DNA of 64,000 nt from Caballeronia sp. TF1N1 (GTDB lineage Bacteria; Pseudomonadota; Gammaproteobacteria; Burkholderiales; Burkholderiaceae), in contig NZ_CP084631.1 of the NCBI RefSeq assembly GCF_022878925.1, positions 62,001 to 126,000 on the forward strand, in the 5' to 3' direction. The position numbers were made by a program, and so were the translations under genes. The first letter of the stretch is position 1, and each line of letters opens with the position of its first letter. Of the stretch, positions 17,495 through 26,536 are shown piece after piece. The notes under the pieces were generated by a model that was not told the origin of the DNA, did no database searches, and saw nothing but the letters and a program-made list of their open reading frames with translations.

Positions 17495-18472
17495 CTACGA
17501 ATCCAGCACACATGCAGATAGGCCCGACGCTGCTAGTAGAATTTCCCGTACGTCCTGCATTTCCTCATCGCTGAGAGTCCAGCCTCCAGCAGCTGCATTC
17601 GTTGCAACTTGCGCAGGGGAGCTTGCTCCGGCGATGACGCAAGGAACCACAGAGTTTTTCAGCAACCAACCGAAGGACAGCTCGATGAGGGATCGTCCCC
17701 TTGATGCTGCATACTCACCCAGCCGTCTAACCCTGTGAAAGTTTGCCTCTGTAACGTACCGCTCAGCTATGTGAGGTGAAGACTTCAGGCGGGAGCTCGC
17801 GGGTAGAACGTAGCGGTCCAGATGCAGACCGGTGAGCATGCCGCCGGCAAGTGCCAGGAAAGGCAGGAGGGCTCCACCGGCATCGGCCAGCTCCGCTAAA
17901 TCGCTGAAAAGGAGGGGAGCGGGACTGAGTAGGCTGCATTCCGCTTGGAGCGAGACGAAGCGTTCACGTCCGGTAGAGCGCGCTTTGACCAATCTAGACA
18001 AAAAGGGTTTATTGCCAATGTTGCAGTAACCAAGGTAGCGAACTTTCCCGCTACGAACCAATCGCTGTAGTGTCTCGTCCGTCTCATCCAGAGAGTCGAG
18101 ACCGGATGGCCCATGTAGCTGGTACAGATCAATGTAGTCGGTGCCCAGTCGTTTGAGACTGGCTTCAAGCGATTCTTCTATGAAACGTACGGGCGACAAA
18201 GGGGCTCGCGCGGTGGGAAGCAACCCTCGTCCGAACTTCGTCGCAACAAGCACATTTTTTCTGTTGCTACCAAGGACTTCTCCAAGAATTCGCTCAGAGC
18301 TTCCGGCGTGACCGTAGACGTCAGCAGTATCGAAGAAGTTAACGCCTTCGTCGAGCGCTGCGCGAATCACACGGGCCGCGTTGTCAGGCGGAATGCGGCT
18401 TCCGAAGCCGTTGCATCCGAGGCCTATCACTGACGTGTGAAGGGAGGATTGACCGAGGCGTCGCGTTTGCAT
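17495..18472 (-). CDS. Aldo/keto reductase
   Basis: A 325-residue NADPH-dependent reductase of the AKR fold. The catalytic tetrad is visible: Asp48 in NFFDTAD, Tyr53 in DVYGHAGSSE, Lys79 in ATKFG and His120 in YQLHGP. The cofactor-binding C-terminal part (SFGWLLKNSVVPCVIAGASS) is complete. It follows the TolC-like gene by 19 bp and ends 27 bp before the CPBP start, so it appears cotranscribed with the peptide exporter. An AKR is unusual there; it might modify the peptide or be a passenger. Confidence 0.88.
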   Translation of the reverse strand: MQTRRLGQSSLHTSVIGLGCNGFGSRIPPDNAARVIRAALDEGVNFFDTADVYGHAGSSERILGEVLGSNRKNVLVATKFGRGLLPTARAPLSPVRFIEESLEASLKRLGTDYIDLYQLHGPSGLDSLDETDETLQRLVRSGKVRYLGYCNIGNKPFLSRLVKARSTGRERFVSLQAECSLLSPAPLLFSDLAELADAGGALLPFLALAGGMLTGLHLDRYVLPASSRLKSSPHIAERYVTEANFHRVRRLGEYAASRGRSLIELSFGWLLKNSVVPCVIAGASSPAQVATNAAAGGWTLSDEEMQDVREILLAASGLSACVLDS

Positions 18473-18491
18473 GGTGGGATCTCGTGTCGAT

Positions 18492-19940
18492 TTACGGCTT
18501 AAGGGCGCCCAGCGCTTGCGCCAGCGTCGACCTCGATAGCTCGATCTGCTTTACTGCGTCCAGCGTCTCGAAGTTAGCGTTGGAGAAGTCCTCCTGGGCT
18601 TTTAGTACCTCAAGCGCGTCCCCCACGCCTGCTTTCAATCGACCTTGCGCAATATCAACACTCGCGCGGGCGACGGCTAGTAGGTCCTTTGCGGCATTGA
18701 GGCGTTGGACTCCGTTTTGCCAGCCTAGGTAAGATTGCCACGCGTCGAGTGACACATCGCGTTCAACCTTCTCCAGTTCCACCTGGCGACTGTACATGTC
18801 AGCGCGAGCGGCCTCCGCCTTCGCACGCTGGGAGAAACCATCGAAGAAGGGAATGCGCACCTGCACGACTGCCGATAATGCTGTCGTTCGTTGTGCCACC
18901 TGGTCACTAGGGAGAGCGTTGCTTCGACCTGACGAGAGTGCCAAAGAGATCGTTGGCAGTCCGCCGGCCGTTGCATATGCGACATTGCTTTCCGCTGCGG
19001 ACAACTGCGCGCGTGCCGCTTTGATGCGGGGATTCGCGGCGAGTGCATCGGTTACCACAGAGCGAAACTGGGATGGGTCCGTCAGCTCGACTGAATCTCG
19101 GCTCGGAAACTCGATCTGCAACGGGTCTGAAGGTGCGAATCCAACGAAAGAAAGAAGAGATGCCCGCGCCGCATCAACCGCACCACGGGCTTGGATAGTG
19201 TTCGCTCGTGCTCTCGCAACGTTACTTTCTAGAAGCAGCTTGTTCGACAATTGCCCGACGCCTGCGGCGTTTTGTGCTTGAGCCACAGCGAAGCTGGCTA
19301 TTGCAAGCTTTTCCGTTACCTCGTAGGCGGTAAGCGTCCCTTCCTTGCTTTCCAGATCATAGAAGCGCTTGGCCGTTTCGTGGAGTATTTCCTGGATGGC
19401 CGCGCTTCGACTGTCAATGGCGGCTTCGACTGAGAATTTTCCTGCCGACAGATTGCTGCTGCGAGATCCAAAGTCATACAAGAGCCAAGTTAGGTTGGCT
19501 TGCAGATTGTTTGTGTTCGCCCGGGTGCGCTGAGAAACGCCGATGTCAGTGTAGTCAGTATCCTTGCGCAGTTTCCCAACGTATCCGGATCCTTCAAGTT
19601 GCGGGTAATACGGTGCACGCGATTGCCTCTCGAACGCCTCGCTTCTCATGACCTGCGCCAGGGCGGCTTTCGCGTCCGGGTTGCGACAGAGCGCCGCGGA
19701 AGACAAAGCCGTGAGGGTCATGGGCGAGGGAACGGCTGCGTCGCATTCCCCGAATGCGCGAATTTCTGTCTCTATAGGCACGTTTTCTGGAAGCACGGTA
19801 TCAACGACAGCGCTATGCGCGGGTGCGGCTATCTGCGAAATAGCAATTGCGAAAGCAAACGAGACATAGCTGCTGACGCCTCTGCCCATGAGCGGCATCG
19901 ACATGGTCCGCCCTCGGGCCCTATGGGTGAGAACTGTCAT
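18492..19940 (-). CDS. TolC-family outer-membrane efflux protein
   Basis: 482 residues from ATG 19940, which overlaps the ABC gene's stop as ATGA. A signal peptide (VSSYVSFAFAIAISQIAAPAHSA) precedes two outer-membrane efflux repeats rich in long helices, with YDFGSRSSNL and FFDGFSQRAKAEAARA at the paired positions typical of TolC. It would form the outer-membrane channel for the C39 ABC exporter and the fusion protein upstream. Length and helix pattern are normal. A longer in-frame start at 20312 would overlap the ABC gene widely and is rejected. Confidence 0.9.
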   Translation of the reverse strand: MTVLTHRARGRTMSMPLMGRGVSSYVSFAFAIAISQIAAPAHSAVVDTVLPENVPIETEIRAFGECDAAVPSPMTLTALSSAALCRNPDAKAALAQVMRSEAFERQSRAPYYPQLEGSGYVGKLRKDTDYTDIGVSQRTRANTNNLQANLTWLLYDFGSRSSNLSAGKFSVEAAIDSRSAAIQEILHETAKRFYDLESKEGTLTAYEVTEKLAIASFAVAQAQNAAGVGQLSNKLLLESNVARARANTIQARGAVDAARASLLSFVGFAPSDPLQIEFPSRDSVELTDPSQFRSVVTDALAANPRIKAARAQLSAAESNVAYATAGGLPTISLALSSGRSNALPSDQVAQRTTALSAVVQVRIPFFDGFSQRAKAEAARADMYSRQVELEKVERDVSLDAWQSYLGWQNGVQRLNAAKDLLAVARASVDIAQGRLKAGVGDALEVLKAQEDFSNANFETLDAVKQIELSRSTLAQALGALKP

Positions 19941-22087
19941 GCGATATAGTCCCGTACGGGAGCGGTCGTTAGATCGTCCCCCATACGTGGGCCTCGCGCG
20001 ACGCGACTGAGATCCAAGATCCGGTCCGCAGAATCTATAGTTTCTTTCCGATGAGCAATAAATATCCGGGTGATCTGCATCCGACGGATGTTTTCGTTGA
20101 TCAGCTTTTCGTTGAGGGTATCGAGGTGGCTCGTCGCCTCGTCTAACAAAAGGATCTTGGGCTTTTTGTAGAAGGCTCGCGCTAACATGATCCGCTGTTT
20201 CTGACCGCCCGATAGGCCCGAGCCTAGATCGCCGATGAGGCTCCTGTATCCCATCGGCATGGCGACAATCTCGTGATCCATACGGGCCATCGCGGCACAC
20301 TCTTTCATCCATGCGCGGTCCGGAGTTGGATCGAAGAATGTGATGTTTTCTTCGATGGTGCCTGCGAATAGGGAGTCGTCCTGGAGCACCGCACCGATCA
20401 TGTTACGCGTCTCGTCAAGGCCGATGTCGGAAACAGCGACGCCGCCGATACTGACAGATCCCGAGGTCGGCGAATAAAGCCCCAGCAGGATGTTGGCTAG
20501 CGTCGACTTACCGCATCCAGATGGGCCGACGATGGCTACGGACTCGCCCGAGCGGATCGACGCACTCACGCCGCGGAGGACATACGGGTCGCTGGGCGAG
20601 TACTGAAACGATATGTCCGAAAGTTCGACAGAGTATTCATTGAGCTCGTGGGAAGAATATGGGCCTGATCCAACGGTGGTTTCCGCGGGGGTATGCACGA
20701 TGTCAGACAGCCGTTCCATTTGAACGTGAAGGAGCCTGAATTCAAAAAACCTGTCGATGACGGAGGTTACCTTGGCGTCGAACTGATTCTTGTACGATAT
20801 GTAAGCGACAAGAAGGCCGACCGAGAAGGTGTGGTCGAGGACAAGCTTAGCGCCCACCCATATGACCATGATGTTCTCAATAGCAGAAAGCAGCGAGTTC
20901 GCGGAATGGTATGCGATACCGAGCTTCTGTATCCGCAGGCTCGCGTTGACCTGGTTGACCAGCAGCGAGAGCCAGATATTCGTTCTTGAGGCTTGGCGGA
21001 CAAAAAGCTTGATGGTCTTGCTGCCTCGCACGGACTCGAGGAAATGACTCGCTGACCGGGCAGAGTGGATAGATTCCTCCATAGTGGAGTCGCGCAACGG
21101 CCTGTAGCGGAGAAATCTCCCGAGAGCATAGACGAGCATGAAGCCGATCGGTATTGCGGACAGCTTGGCACTGTATAGGAGCATCAGTGCGCAGGTAACA
21201 AGCGCGACGCATCCGTCGATAATCCCGGTTACGAGGGAGAGGGTAACCGTGCTTTGTATTGCGTCGACGGTCCCGAAGCGAGACACGATATCGCCCGCAT
21301 GGCGCCGTTCGAAGAACTCGGCTGGCAAACGAATAAGACGAGCGAAGACGTTTGCTTTCCATTGCACGCTAAGGGACGTACCGAAGTACATTACGGCCCA
21401 ATATCTTGCGACAACGATAAGTTGCTGGATGAGCGTGAGTATTATGTAACCTATAACCAGGACGGTGAGGAGGTCCGCGTCCGAGGCGACGAGCACATCG
21501 TCGATCACTACCTGTGTCAAGAGCGGCAGGAGCAGGGCCATAATCTCTAGACATGCCGCCATGACGAATATCTGTGCGAGCGAGCGGCGGAGACCAACCA
21601 CCGATCCCCATAAGGATCGTATCGATATTGACTCGGCTTTTTCTCGCTTCTCGAACAACGGGGAGGGCCAAAGCTCTAAGGCGACACCCGTAAACCGCTG
21701 AGAAAACTCATCTCTGCTTATGCGCCGTTGACCGACGGCCGGGTCAAGGATGGTAAAACCCCTAGGAGTGACCGACTTCAGTACGACAAAGTGATCGAAA
21801 TTCCAGTGGATAATCGCAGGAAGTCGAAGTTGACTCGCTTCGTCGATGTCGAGCTTCAACGGGCGGCTTCCCAGCTTTAGTTCGTCCGATATAGATATCA
21901 ACTGCCCAATGGTCGAACCCTTCAGAGACTGGGGGAAGCGCGACCGAAGAGACGAGAGCGTCGTTGCGTGCCCGAAATAGTTTGCGACTATGCCGATGCA
22001 TGCAAGTCCACACTCCGCAGCCTCTGTTTGTAGGATAGGTCGAAGACGGCGTGCAAATCCAAGATTGAGTACGTTAGAGAGATCCAT
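19937..22087 (-). CDS. Peptidase-containing ABC transporter (C39, bacteriocin export)
   Basis: A 716-residue exporter that cleaves double-glycine leaders and pumps the peptide out. N-terminal C39 peptidase: Gln20 and catalytic Cys26 in QTEAAECGLAC, His99 in WNFDHFVVL, Asp115 in ILDPAVG. A six-helix membrane domain spans about residues 160-440. The ABC domain has Walker A VGPSGCGKST, signature LSGGQKQR and Walker B ILLLDEATSHLD. All key residues are intact. The start overlaps the fusion-protein stop by one base. It resembles CvaB/RaxB-type proteins of colicin V secretion systems. Confidence 0.95.
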   Translation of the reverse strand: MDLSNVLNLGFARRLRPILQTEAAECGLACIGIVANYFGHATTLSSLRSRFPQSLKGSTIGQLISISDELKLGSRPLKLDIDEASQLRLPAIIHWNFDHFVVLKSVTPRGFTILDPAVGQRRISRDEFSQRFTGVALELWPSPLFEKREKAESISIRSLWGSVVGLRRSLAQIFVMAACLEIMALLLPLLTQVVIDDVLVASDADLLTVLVIGYIILTLIQQLIVVARYWAVMYFGTSLSVQWKANVFARLIRLPAEFFERRHAGDIVSRFGTVDAIQSTVTLSLVTGIIDGCVALVTCALMLLYSAKLSAIPIGFMLVYALGRFLRYRPLRDSTMEESIHSARSASHFLESVRGSKTIKLFVRQASRTNIWLSLLVNQVNASLRIQKLGIAYHSANSLLSAIENIMVIWVGAKLVLDHTFSVGLLVAYISYKNQFDAKVTSVIDRFFEFRLLHVQMERLSDIVHTPAETTVGSGPYSSHELNEYSVELSDISFQYSPSDPYVLRGVSASIRSGESVAIVGPSGCGKSTLANILLGLYSPTSGSVSIGGVAVSDIGLDETRNMIGAVLQDDSLFAGTIEENITFFDPTPDRAWMKECAAMARMDHEIVAMPMGYRSLIGDLGSGLSGGQKQRIMLARAFYKKPKILLLDEATSHLDTLNEKLINENIRRMQITRIFIAHRKETIDSADRILDLSRVARGPRMGDDLTTAPVRDYIA

Positions 22088-23229
22088 CACAGCTTCCCAG
22101 TAATGCTGTACAGGGGTTCGAGTGCCCACTCGTAGAGTGCTCGCTTGTCCTGGAAGACACTAGCTTCAACGGTCATACCGGCTTGTAAGGGAATGTCTGC
22201 TCCATATGCTCGGATCGCTTGACTGTTCAACCGAATCGAAACTCGGTACAGTGGCTCAGCCACTCTGCTGTCGCGGGGATCAGCGACAGCGGCACCTGGC
22301 AGTTCGGTCGCGGGAAGCGACGTTCGGGACACGTGCTGAACCGTACCTTGCAGCTGCCCAAACTTTTGATACGGATACGCAGGAAGCCGTACGAGGACCG
22401 TTTGGCCCGGCCGTATGAAGCCCACGCTGCTCGACAGCGCGTAGAGTTCAGCGATAAGTTCGTCGCCAGTCGGAATAATCGACGCGAGAGGCTTCGATGG
22501 GTCGGCCACCTGTCCTTTGTAGGCCGTTACCGTGGTAATGATCCCATCAACGGGGCTCCGTATCTGCAGGCCTCCTTTTGCTTCGTTCTCGGTGGATTCC
22601 TGTGTGGTTGTGCTTATAAGACGATCCAGCTGGGAGATGTCGTTTTTCACCTTTATCGCCGCCGTAGCCATTTCACTACGGCGAAGTGCCAGCTCTCTCG
22701 AAACGGTTGTCAGGTCTCGCTCAAGAGACCGCTTTCTGGTCAACTGATCTAGGTAGTCACCGCGCTTCTGCTGGTATTGCTCATTTGTGACGTAACCCTG
22801 TTTCACGAGCGAGGCGTAGGACTCAGCTAAGGCCGCGGCGGCACCTGACCGCTCAATTGCGACATCAAGAAGGGAATGTACTTCGCCGAGCTCGCGCTCA
22901 AGACTTCGAACGCGCTCAATCGCGCCCTGGTTGTCACGCTCGTAAATCTCTCTCACAAGCCGTCTCTCTGTCTTTGCCCTGTTGAGACGATCGTTGACTT
23001 GGGCCGCGACAAGTTCGGTCATTTCCCCTCCCGCGATGCGGCGGTCCGTTGACAACGTGAAAAGGGCTTGCCCTGCCTGAATCCGTGTCCCTTCTCCAGG
23101 CGGCATGTCGACAATGCGACCGGGCTGAGGAGCGAATACTTTAACCATCCCGCGTGAAGGCGTCAGTTGGCCGACAAGCTCCGTCCGGCGTGTGTACGAC
23201 TCTCGTGCTTCGGGCCGATCCGACAACAT
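22087..23229 (-). CDS. HlyD-family membrane fusion protein, damaged N-terminus
   Basis: 380 readable residues of a colicin-V-type periplasmic adaptor. SYTRRTELVGQLTPSRGMVKV and FAPQPGRIVD open the barrel/lipoyl part, long coiled coils follow (about residues 75-210), then the second lipoyl half (GLQIRSPVDGIITTV) and the C-terminal barrel. Missing is the single transmembrane helix that should precede SYTRR. Upstream, RFQCEMLSDRP resembles the pre-helix segment of such proteins but joins directly to SYTRR. So about 25-30 residues appear deleted and no proper start is seen. Export may therefore be broken. Confidence 0.75.
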   Translation of the reverse strand: MLSDRPEARESYTRRTELVGQLTPSRGMVKVFAPQPGRIVDMPPGEGTRIQAGQALFTLSTDRRIAGGEMTELVAAQVNDRLNRAKTERRLVREIYERDNQGAIERVRSLERELGEVHSLLDVAIERSGAAAALAESYASLVKQGYVTNEQYQQKRGDYLDQLTRKRSLERDLTTVSRELALRRSEMATAAIKVKNDISQLDRLISTTTQESTENEAKGGLQIRSPVDGIITTVTAYKGQVADPSKPLASIIPTGDELIAELYALSSSVGFIRPGQTVLVRLPAYPYQKFGQLQGTVQHVSRTSLPATELPGAAVADPRDSRVAEPLYRVSIRLNSQAIRAYGADIPLQAGMTVEASVFQDKRALYEWALEPLYSITGKL

Positions 23230-23354
23230 TTCGCACTGGAAGCGGCACCTGCTGCGCGCCTCACTTTATCGCAAACAACTCGCAGCCCGGTTCGTTGCAT
23301 GGCGCGAATTCGCCCAAAATCCGTCGACTACCTTCTGACCCGTCGTCGCACCTG

Positions 23355-23516
23355 TCATCGTGCCGGCTTGCACTCGGCAAGTTGACAACGCCTTTTCCAG
23401 TACGCCGGGATCGAGGCGAGCAGTGGACCGTGCACCGTGTGCCAATGCTCGTTGAACTGCTCGCGCGTGAGGTCTGGGCGGCGCTTGAGCAACGAGAATT
23501 TCTGAATCGTATCCAT
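23355..23516 (-). pseudogene. EthD-domain protein, N-terminal fragment
   Basis: About 40 residues of an EthD-type small alpha+beta barrel protein: KFSLLKRRPDLTREQFNEHW then HTVHGPLLASIPAYW, with the conserved His-Trp-His pattern. Homology ends after AYWK, where GGCGTTGTCAAC starts (minus strand, at 23392). That sequence resembles the end of the IS6-type element at 2073. A stop follows at 23355. EthD proteins serve in degradation and polyketide pathways, so this is a leftover of a catabolic operon. Confidence 0.75.
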
Positions 23517-23533
23517 GGATGAACCTTCTTTAG

Positions 23534-24867
23534 CAGGCTGTTGAAATACCCTTTGCGCGGTCATCCGTGCGTAAGGGAGAGACGTTGATTTAAAGAATTC
23601 GACGACACAGAGACAGAAGCGATGCGCGGCCCCGACAGCTACACTGAATCGATGTTCACGATGTCCAGACTGGACGATTTCGTTCCGGCCAATCATCCGC
23701 TGCGACCGATTCGCCTGTGGCTGAACGAGGCGCTCAGGCGCATGGACGAGGTGTTTTCGCGCATGTACGAGAGCGAGGCCAAGGGCGGTCGCCCGAGCAT
23801 CGCGCCGGAGAAACTGATACGCGCGCTGTTGTTGCAGGTGTTGTATTCGATTCGCAGCGAACGCATGCTGATGGAGCAAATCTCCTACAACATGCTGTTT
23901 CGATGGTTCGTCGGACTGGCGATGGATGATGCGGTCTGGGACCACTCTACCTTCAGCAAGAACCGCGACCGGCTGATGGTCCACGATGTCATGGTCAGCT
24001 TGTTCAACGAGACTGTCGAGACGGCGCGCGTGCAAGGTCACCTGTCGGGCGAGCACTTCAGCGTCGACGGCACGCTCATTCAGGCGTGGGCGGGACACAA
24101 GAGTTTCGTGCCCAAGACAAAGTCGGATGACGATTCGCCGCCTGAGGGCGGAGACGGCTCGCAGGAGAACTGGCGCGGCGAGAAACGCAGCAACGACACC
24201 CATGAATCCAGCACGGACAGTCAGGCGCGCTTGTTCCGCAAGAGTCGTGGCACGGGCGCGGTGCTTTGTTACATGGGTCACGTGCTGACCGATAATCGGC
24301 ATGGTCTCGTGGTCAACGCACAGGTCACGCAGGCCAATGGCACGGCCGAACGGGATGCGGCCGCGCAGATGCTTGCGGATGCTGCGCAATTTGCCGGTAC
24401 GACCATAACGGTCGGTGCTGACAAGAACTACGATACGGCGGGCTTCGTGGCGACGTGTCGCGAGAACAACGTGACACCGCACGTGGCGCAAAACGATGCA
24501 CGCGCGGGCGGTTCCGCGATTGACGCTCGAACCACACGATGGCCAGGCTATGCAATCAGTCAGTGCAAACGCAAACGCATCGAGCAGGTGTTCGGATGGG
24601 CAAAGACCGTTGGCAGAATTCGGCAGGCGATGTATCGAGGTCTGAAGCGAGTCGACCAGCTCTTCGTGCTCACTCAGGCGGCGTACAACCTCACTCGCAT
24701 GCGAACGCTTGCTGCTAAGGCAGCTTGAAAGAGTAAGCGAGAAGGAACGCGGCATCGGCGGCATCTGAATCAAGGAGAATCGGCGTCAATTTATTTGGAA
24801 CATTCCAACGCGCTAGCTCTTCCGAATAATCGAGCCCACGTTCATTGAGGCATATTTCAACAGCCTG
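23534..24867 (+). mobile_element. IS5-like element, copy 2 (intact)
   Basis: Terminal repeats CAGGCTGTTGAAATA on both sides, 1334 bp, direct orientation relative to copy 1 at 15545-16877. Flanks TTAG and TTCG do not match. It sits right behind the 5' end of the EthD remnant. Two direct copies bracket the exporter genes from CPBP to the fusion protein. Confidence 0.93.
23622..24728 (+). CDS. IS5-family transposase
   Basis: 368 residues. The N-terminal DUF772-like region (RPSIAPEKLIRALLLQVLY, then SEAKGGRPS) is followed by a DDE domain: Asp in FSVDGTLI, Asp in GADKNYD, Glu in RKRIEQVFGW. Full length and without frameshift, so probably the source or intact sister of copy 1. Confidence 0.93.
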   Translation: MRGPDSYTESMFTMSRLDDFVPANHPLRPIRLWLNEALRRMDEVFSRMYESEAKGGRPSIAPEKLIRALLLQVLYSIRSERMLMEQISYNMLFRWFVGLAMDDAVWDHSTFSKNRDRLMVHDVMVSLFNETVETARVQGHLSGEHFSVDGTLIQAWAGHKSFVPKTKSDDDSPPEGGDGSQENWRGEKRSNDTHESSTDSQARLFRKSRGTGAVLCYMGHVLTDNRHGLVVNAQVTQANGTAERDAAAQMLADAAQFAGTTITVGADKNYDTAGFVATCRENNVTPHVAQNDARAGGSAIDARTTRWPGYAISQCKRKRIEQVFGWAKTVGRIRQAMYRGLKRVDQLFVLTQAAYNLTRMRTLAAKAA

Positions 24868-25254
24868 TTCGGCAATCGGACCTGACACACTAGGCGAACT
24901 CGGCCTCTCATGGCCAATGAATTAGCACGCTCAGGTATGCCGCAGCGGATATGCCGGCGACGGCACCCGATCGACGGACGGCCTTATCGAAATTGTCGAA
25001 TCGTTGTATCGAACCCATGCTATGGACTGCTGTAAACAGATGCGGTCCAATCATTCCCGAGGCGCCGCAAAGCGAACGTGACGGGATCGATATGACCCTT
25101 CCGCCTCTGAATAAATGCCTGCCGTGACTCACTCGGTGGTCTAAAAAAACAAATCAAAACGTCTGGCAATGTGTGATCTGAAGACCTGGGAATTTCATCT
25201 TCTCCCCAGGGATGGCAGGTGCAAGTCAAAGACGAAGTAAATTTTGGAGACAGC
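24868..25254. other. Leader region of the porin gene
   Basis: No gene supported. A minus-strand frame at 24908-25132 has a helical C-terminus but no family or ribosome binding site. The AT-rich part near 25137-25160 (CTAAAAAAACAAATCAAAAC) may carry the porin promoter. A ribosome binding site TTTTGGAGACAGC ends the region. Confidence 0.4.
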
Positions 25255-26424
25255 ATGAAAGGCAAGGGAGCCCTGCTCTTGGGCACACTCTTCGGGACGA
25301 TGTGCTCGTCCGTCCACGCGCAAGACCGCGTTACCTTGTATGGCGTGATCGATCAAGGCATTCACTTTCAGAACAACGCCGGACCCGGCAAGAAGGTGTC
25401 GTTCGACTCGTTGGCCGGCATCGTAGGCAGTCGATGGGGCGTGACGGGCGAGGAAAACCTGGGCGGCGGCATCAAGGCGATCTTTGCGCTGGAATCCGGC
25501 ATCAGCCTGGGCAACGGTCAATTCGGGCAAGGCGGCACCGAATTTGGCCGGCAGGCGTTTGTAGGATTTAGCAGCAAGGAGTACGGGCAATTCACGCTTG
25601 GTCGTCAGTACGACATGATCTGGTACTTCCCCGAGCCGTTGACCGCCAACGCGCTCGTGGGCGCTTCGCCGACCGCTCACCCGGGTGACTTTGACAACGC
25701 AGGGAACACCGTTCGTTTCAACAACGCCTTGCGATACATGAGCCCGGACATTCGAGGCATCACGTTCGGTGCCGAGTACAGCTTCGGTGGCGTGGCCGGC
25801 GATTTCACTTCCACGTCCGGCTATTCCGTCGGCGCTCAATACACGAACGGTCCGTTCAAGATCGCTGGCGCATTCGACTACTTCAAGAACCCGACATCCG
25901 CGCCGGGGACCGGATTCTTCACTGCATTCGCGAACGGGGCAAGTCCCCTTGCTTTCTCGCTGAATCGCGCTTATCGCGTGGCGCAAGCCTATCAATCCGG
26001 CGTGATCGGCGCGAACTACGCAATCGGGAACTTCACGATAGCGGCGTCCTATTCGAACGTACAGTACGCAAATCTCGGTGCCGGCTTCAACAACGGCACG
26101 GCCGTTTTCAACAACTACGATATCGGCGTGAACTACCGCTTCACTCCGTCGTTGTTCGCCGGCATCATGTACGACTACATGAGCGCGCGCGCCGTCACCA
26201 CGTCAGCGGGCAGGATCGTCGGCAACCAGCATTACAACCAGGTCGGCTTCCTGGTGGACTATTTCCTCTCGAAACGCACCGATATTTACGGTGGCATGGG
26301 CTTTCAGCAAGCGTCCGGCACCTCGTCGCTTGGGCTGCCCGCGGTCGCGAATATCGACAACCAGGCGGATTCGTCGACCAACAAACAAATTCTGGTCCGG
26401 CTCGGCATTCGCCACAAATGGTAA
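25255..26424 (+). CDS. Gram-negative porin (Burkholderia OmpC/Porin_4 type)
   Basis: A 389-residue trimeric outer-membrane channel. The signal peptide ends at VHAQDRVTLYG, the standard mature start of these porins (SSVTLYG). SRWGVTGEENLGGG, FGRQAFVGFSSKEYGQFTLGRQYD and the closing strand RLGIRHKW with terminal aromatic residue are diagnostic. ATG 25255 follows GGAGACAGC. It is monocistronic, with a strong terminator after the stop codon. It faces the LysR gene and probably admits aromatic acids for the cluster, an inference from position. Confidence 0.93.
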   Translation: MKGKGALLLGTLFGTMCSSVHAQDRVTLYGVIDQGIHFQNNAGPGKKVSFDSLAGIVGSRWGVTGEENLGGGIKAIFALESGISLGNGQFGQGGTEFGRQAFVGFSSKEYGQFTLGRQYDMIWYFPEPLTANALVGASPTAHPGDFDNAGNTVRFNNALRYMSPDIRGITFGAEYSFGGVAGDFTSTSGYSVGAQYTNGPFKIAGAFDYFKNPTSAPGTGFFTAFANGASPLAFSLNRAYRVAQAYQSGVIGANYAIGNFTIAASYSNVQYANLGAGFNNGTAVFNNYDIGVNYRFTPSLFAGIMYDYMSARAVTTSAGRIVGNQHYNQVGFLVDYFLSKRTDIYGGMGFQQASGTSSLGLPAVANIDNQADSSTNKQILVRLGIRHKW

Positions 26425-26437
26425 TCGGACGGGCTCG

Positions 26438-26472
26438 GTCGATACCCGTTCGGGCCATGAACGGGTATCGAC
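26438..26472 (+). terminator. Strong hairpin after porin gene
   Basis: GTCGATACCCGTTC / GAACGGGTATCGAC is a perfect 14-bp inverted repeat with a 7-base loop, 14 bp after the porin stop, followed by GTCTCTTTC. It is well placed to end porin transcription and possibly that of the opposing LysR gene. Confidence 0.75.
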
Positions 26473-26536
26473 GTCTCTTTCAAGTCTGTTCGCCTGGCTG
26501 CTTCCGACGCCGTAGGGTGCAAACTCGCCTGAACGT

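Noticed and set aside
23355..24773. 472-codon minus-strand frame through IS copy 2
   Set aside because: Antisense to the transposase; only its last 53 codons, the EthD fragment, are meaningful.
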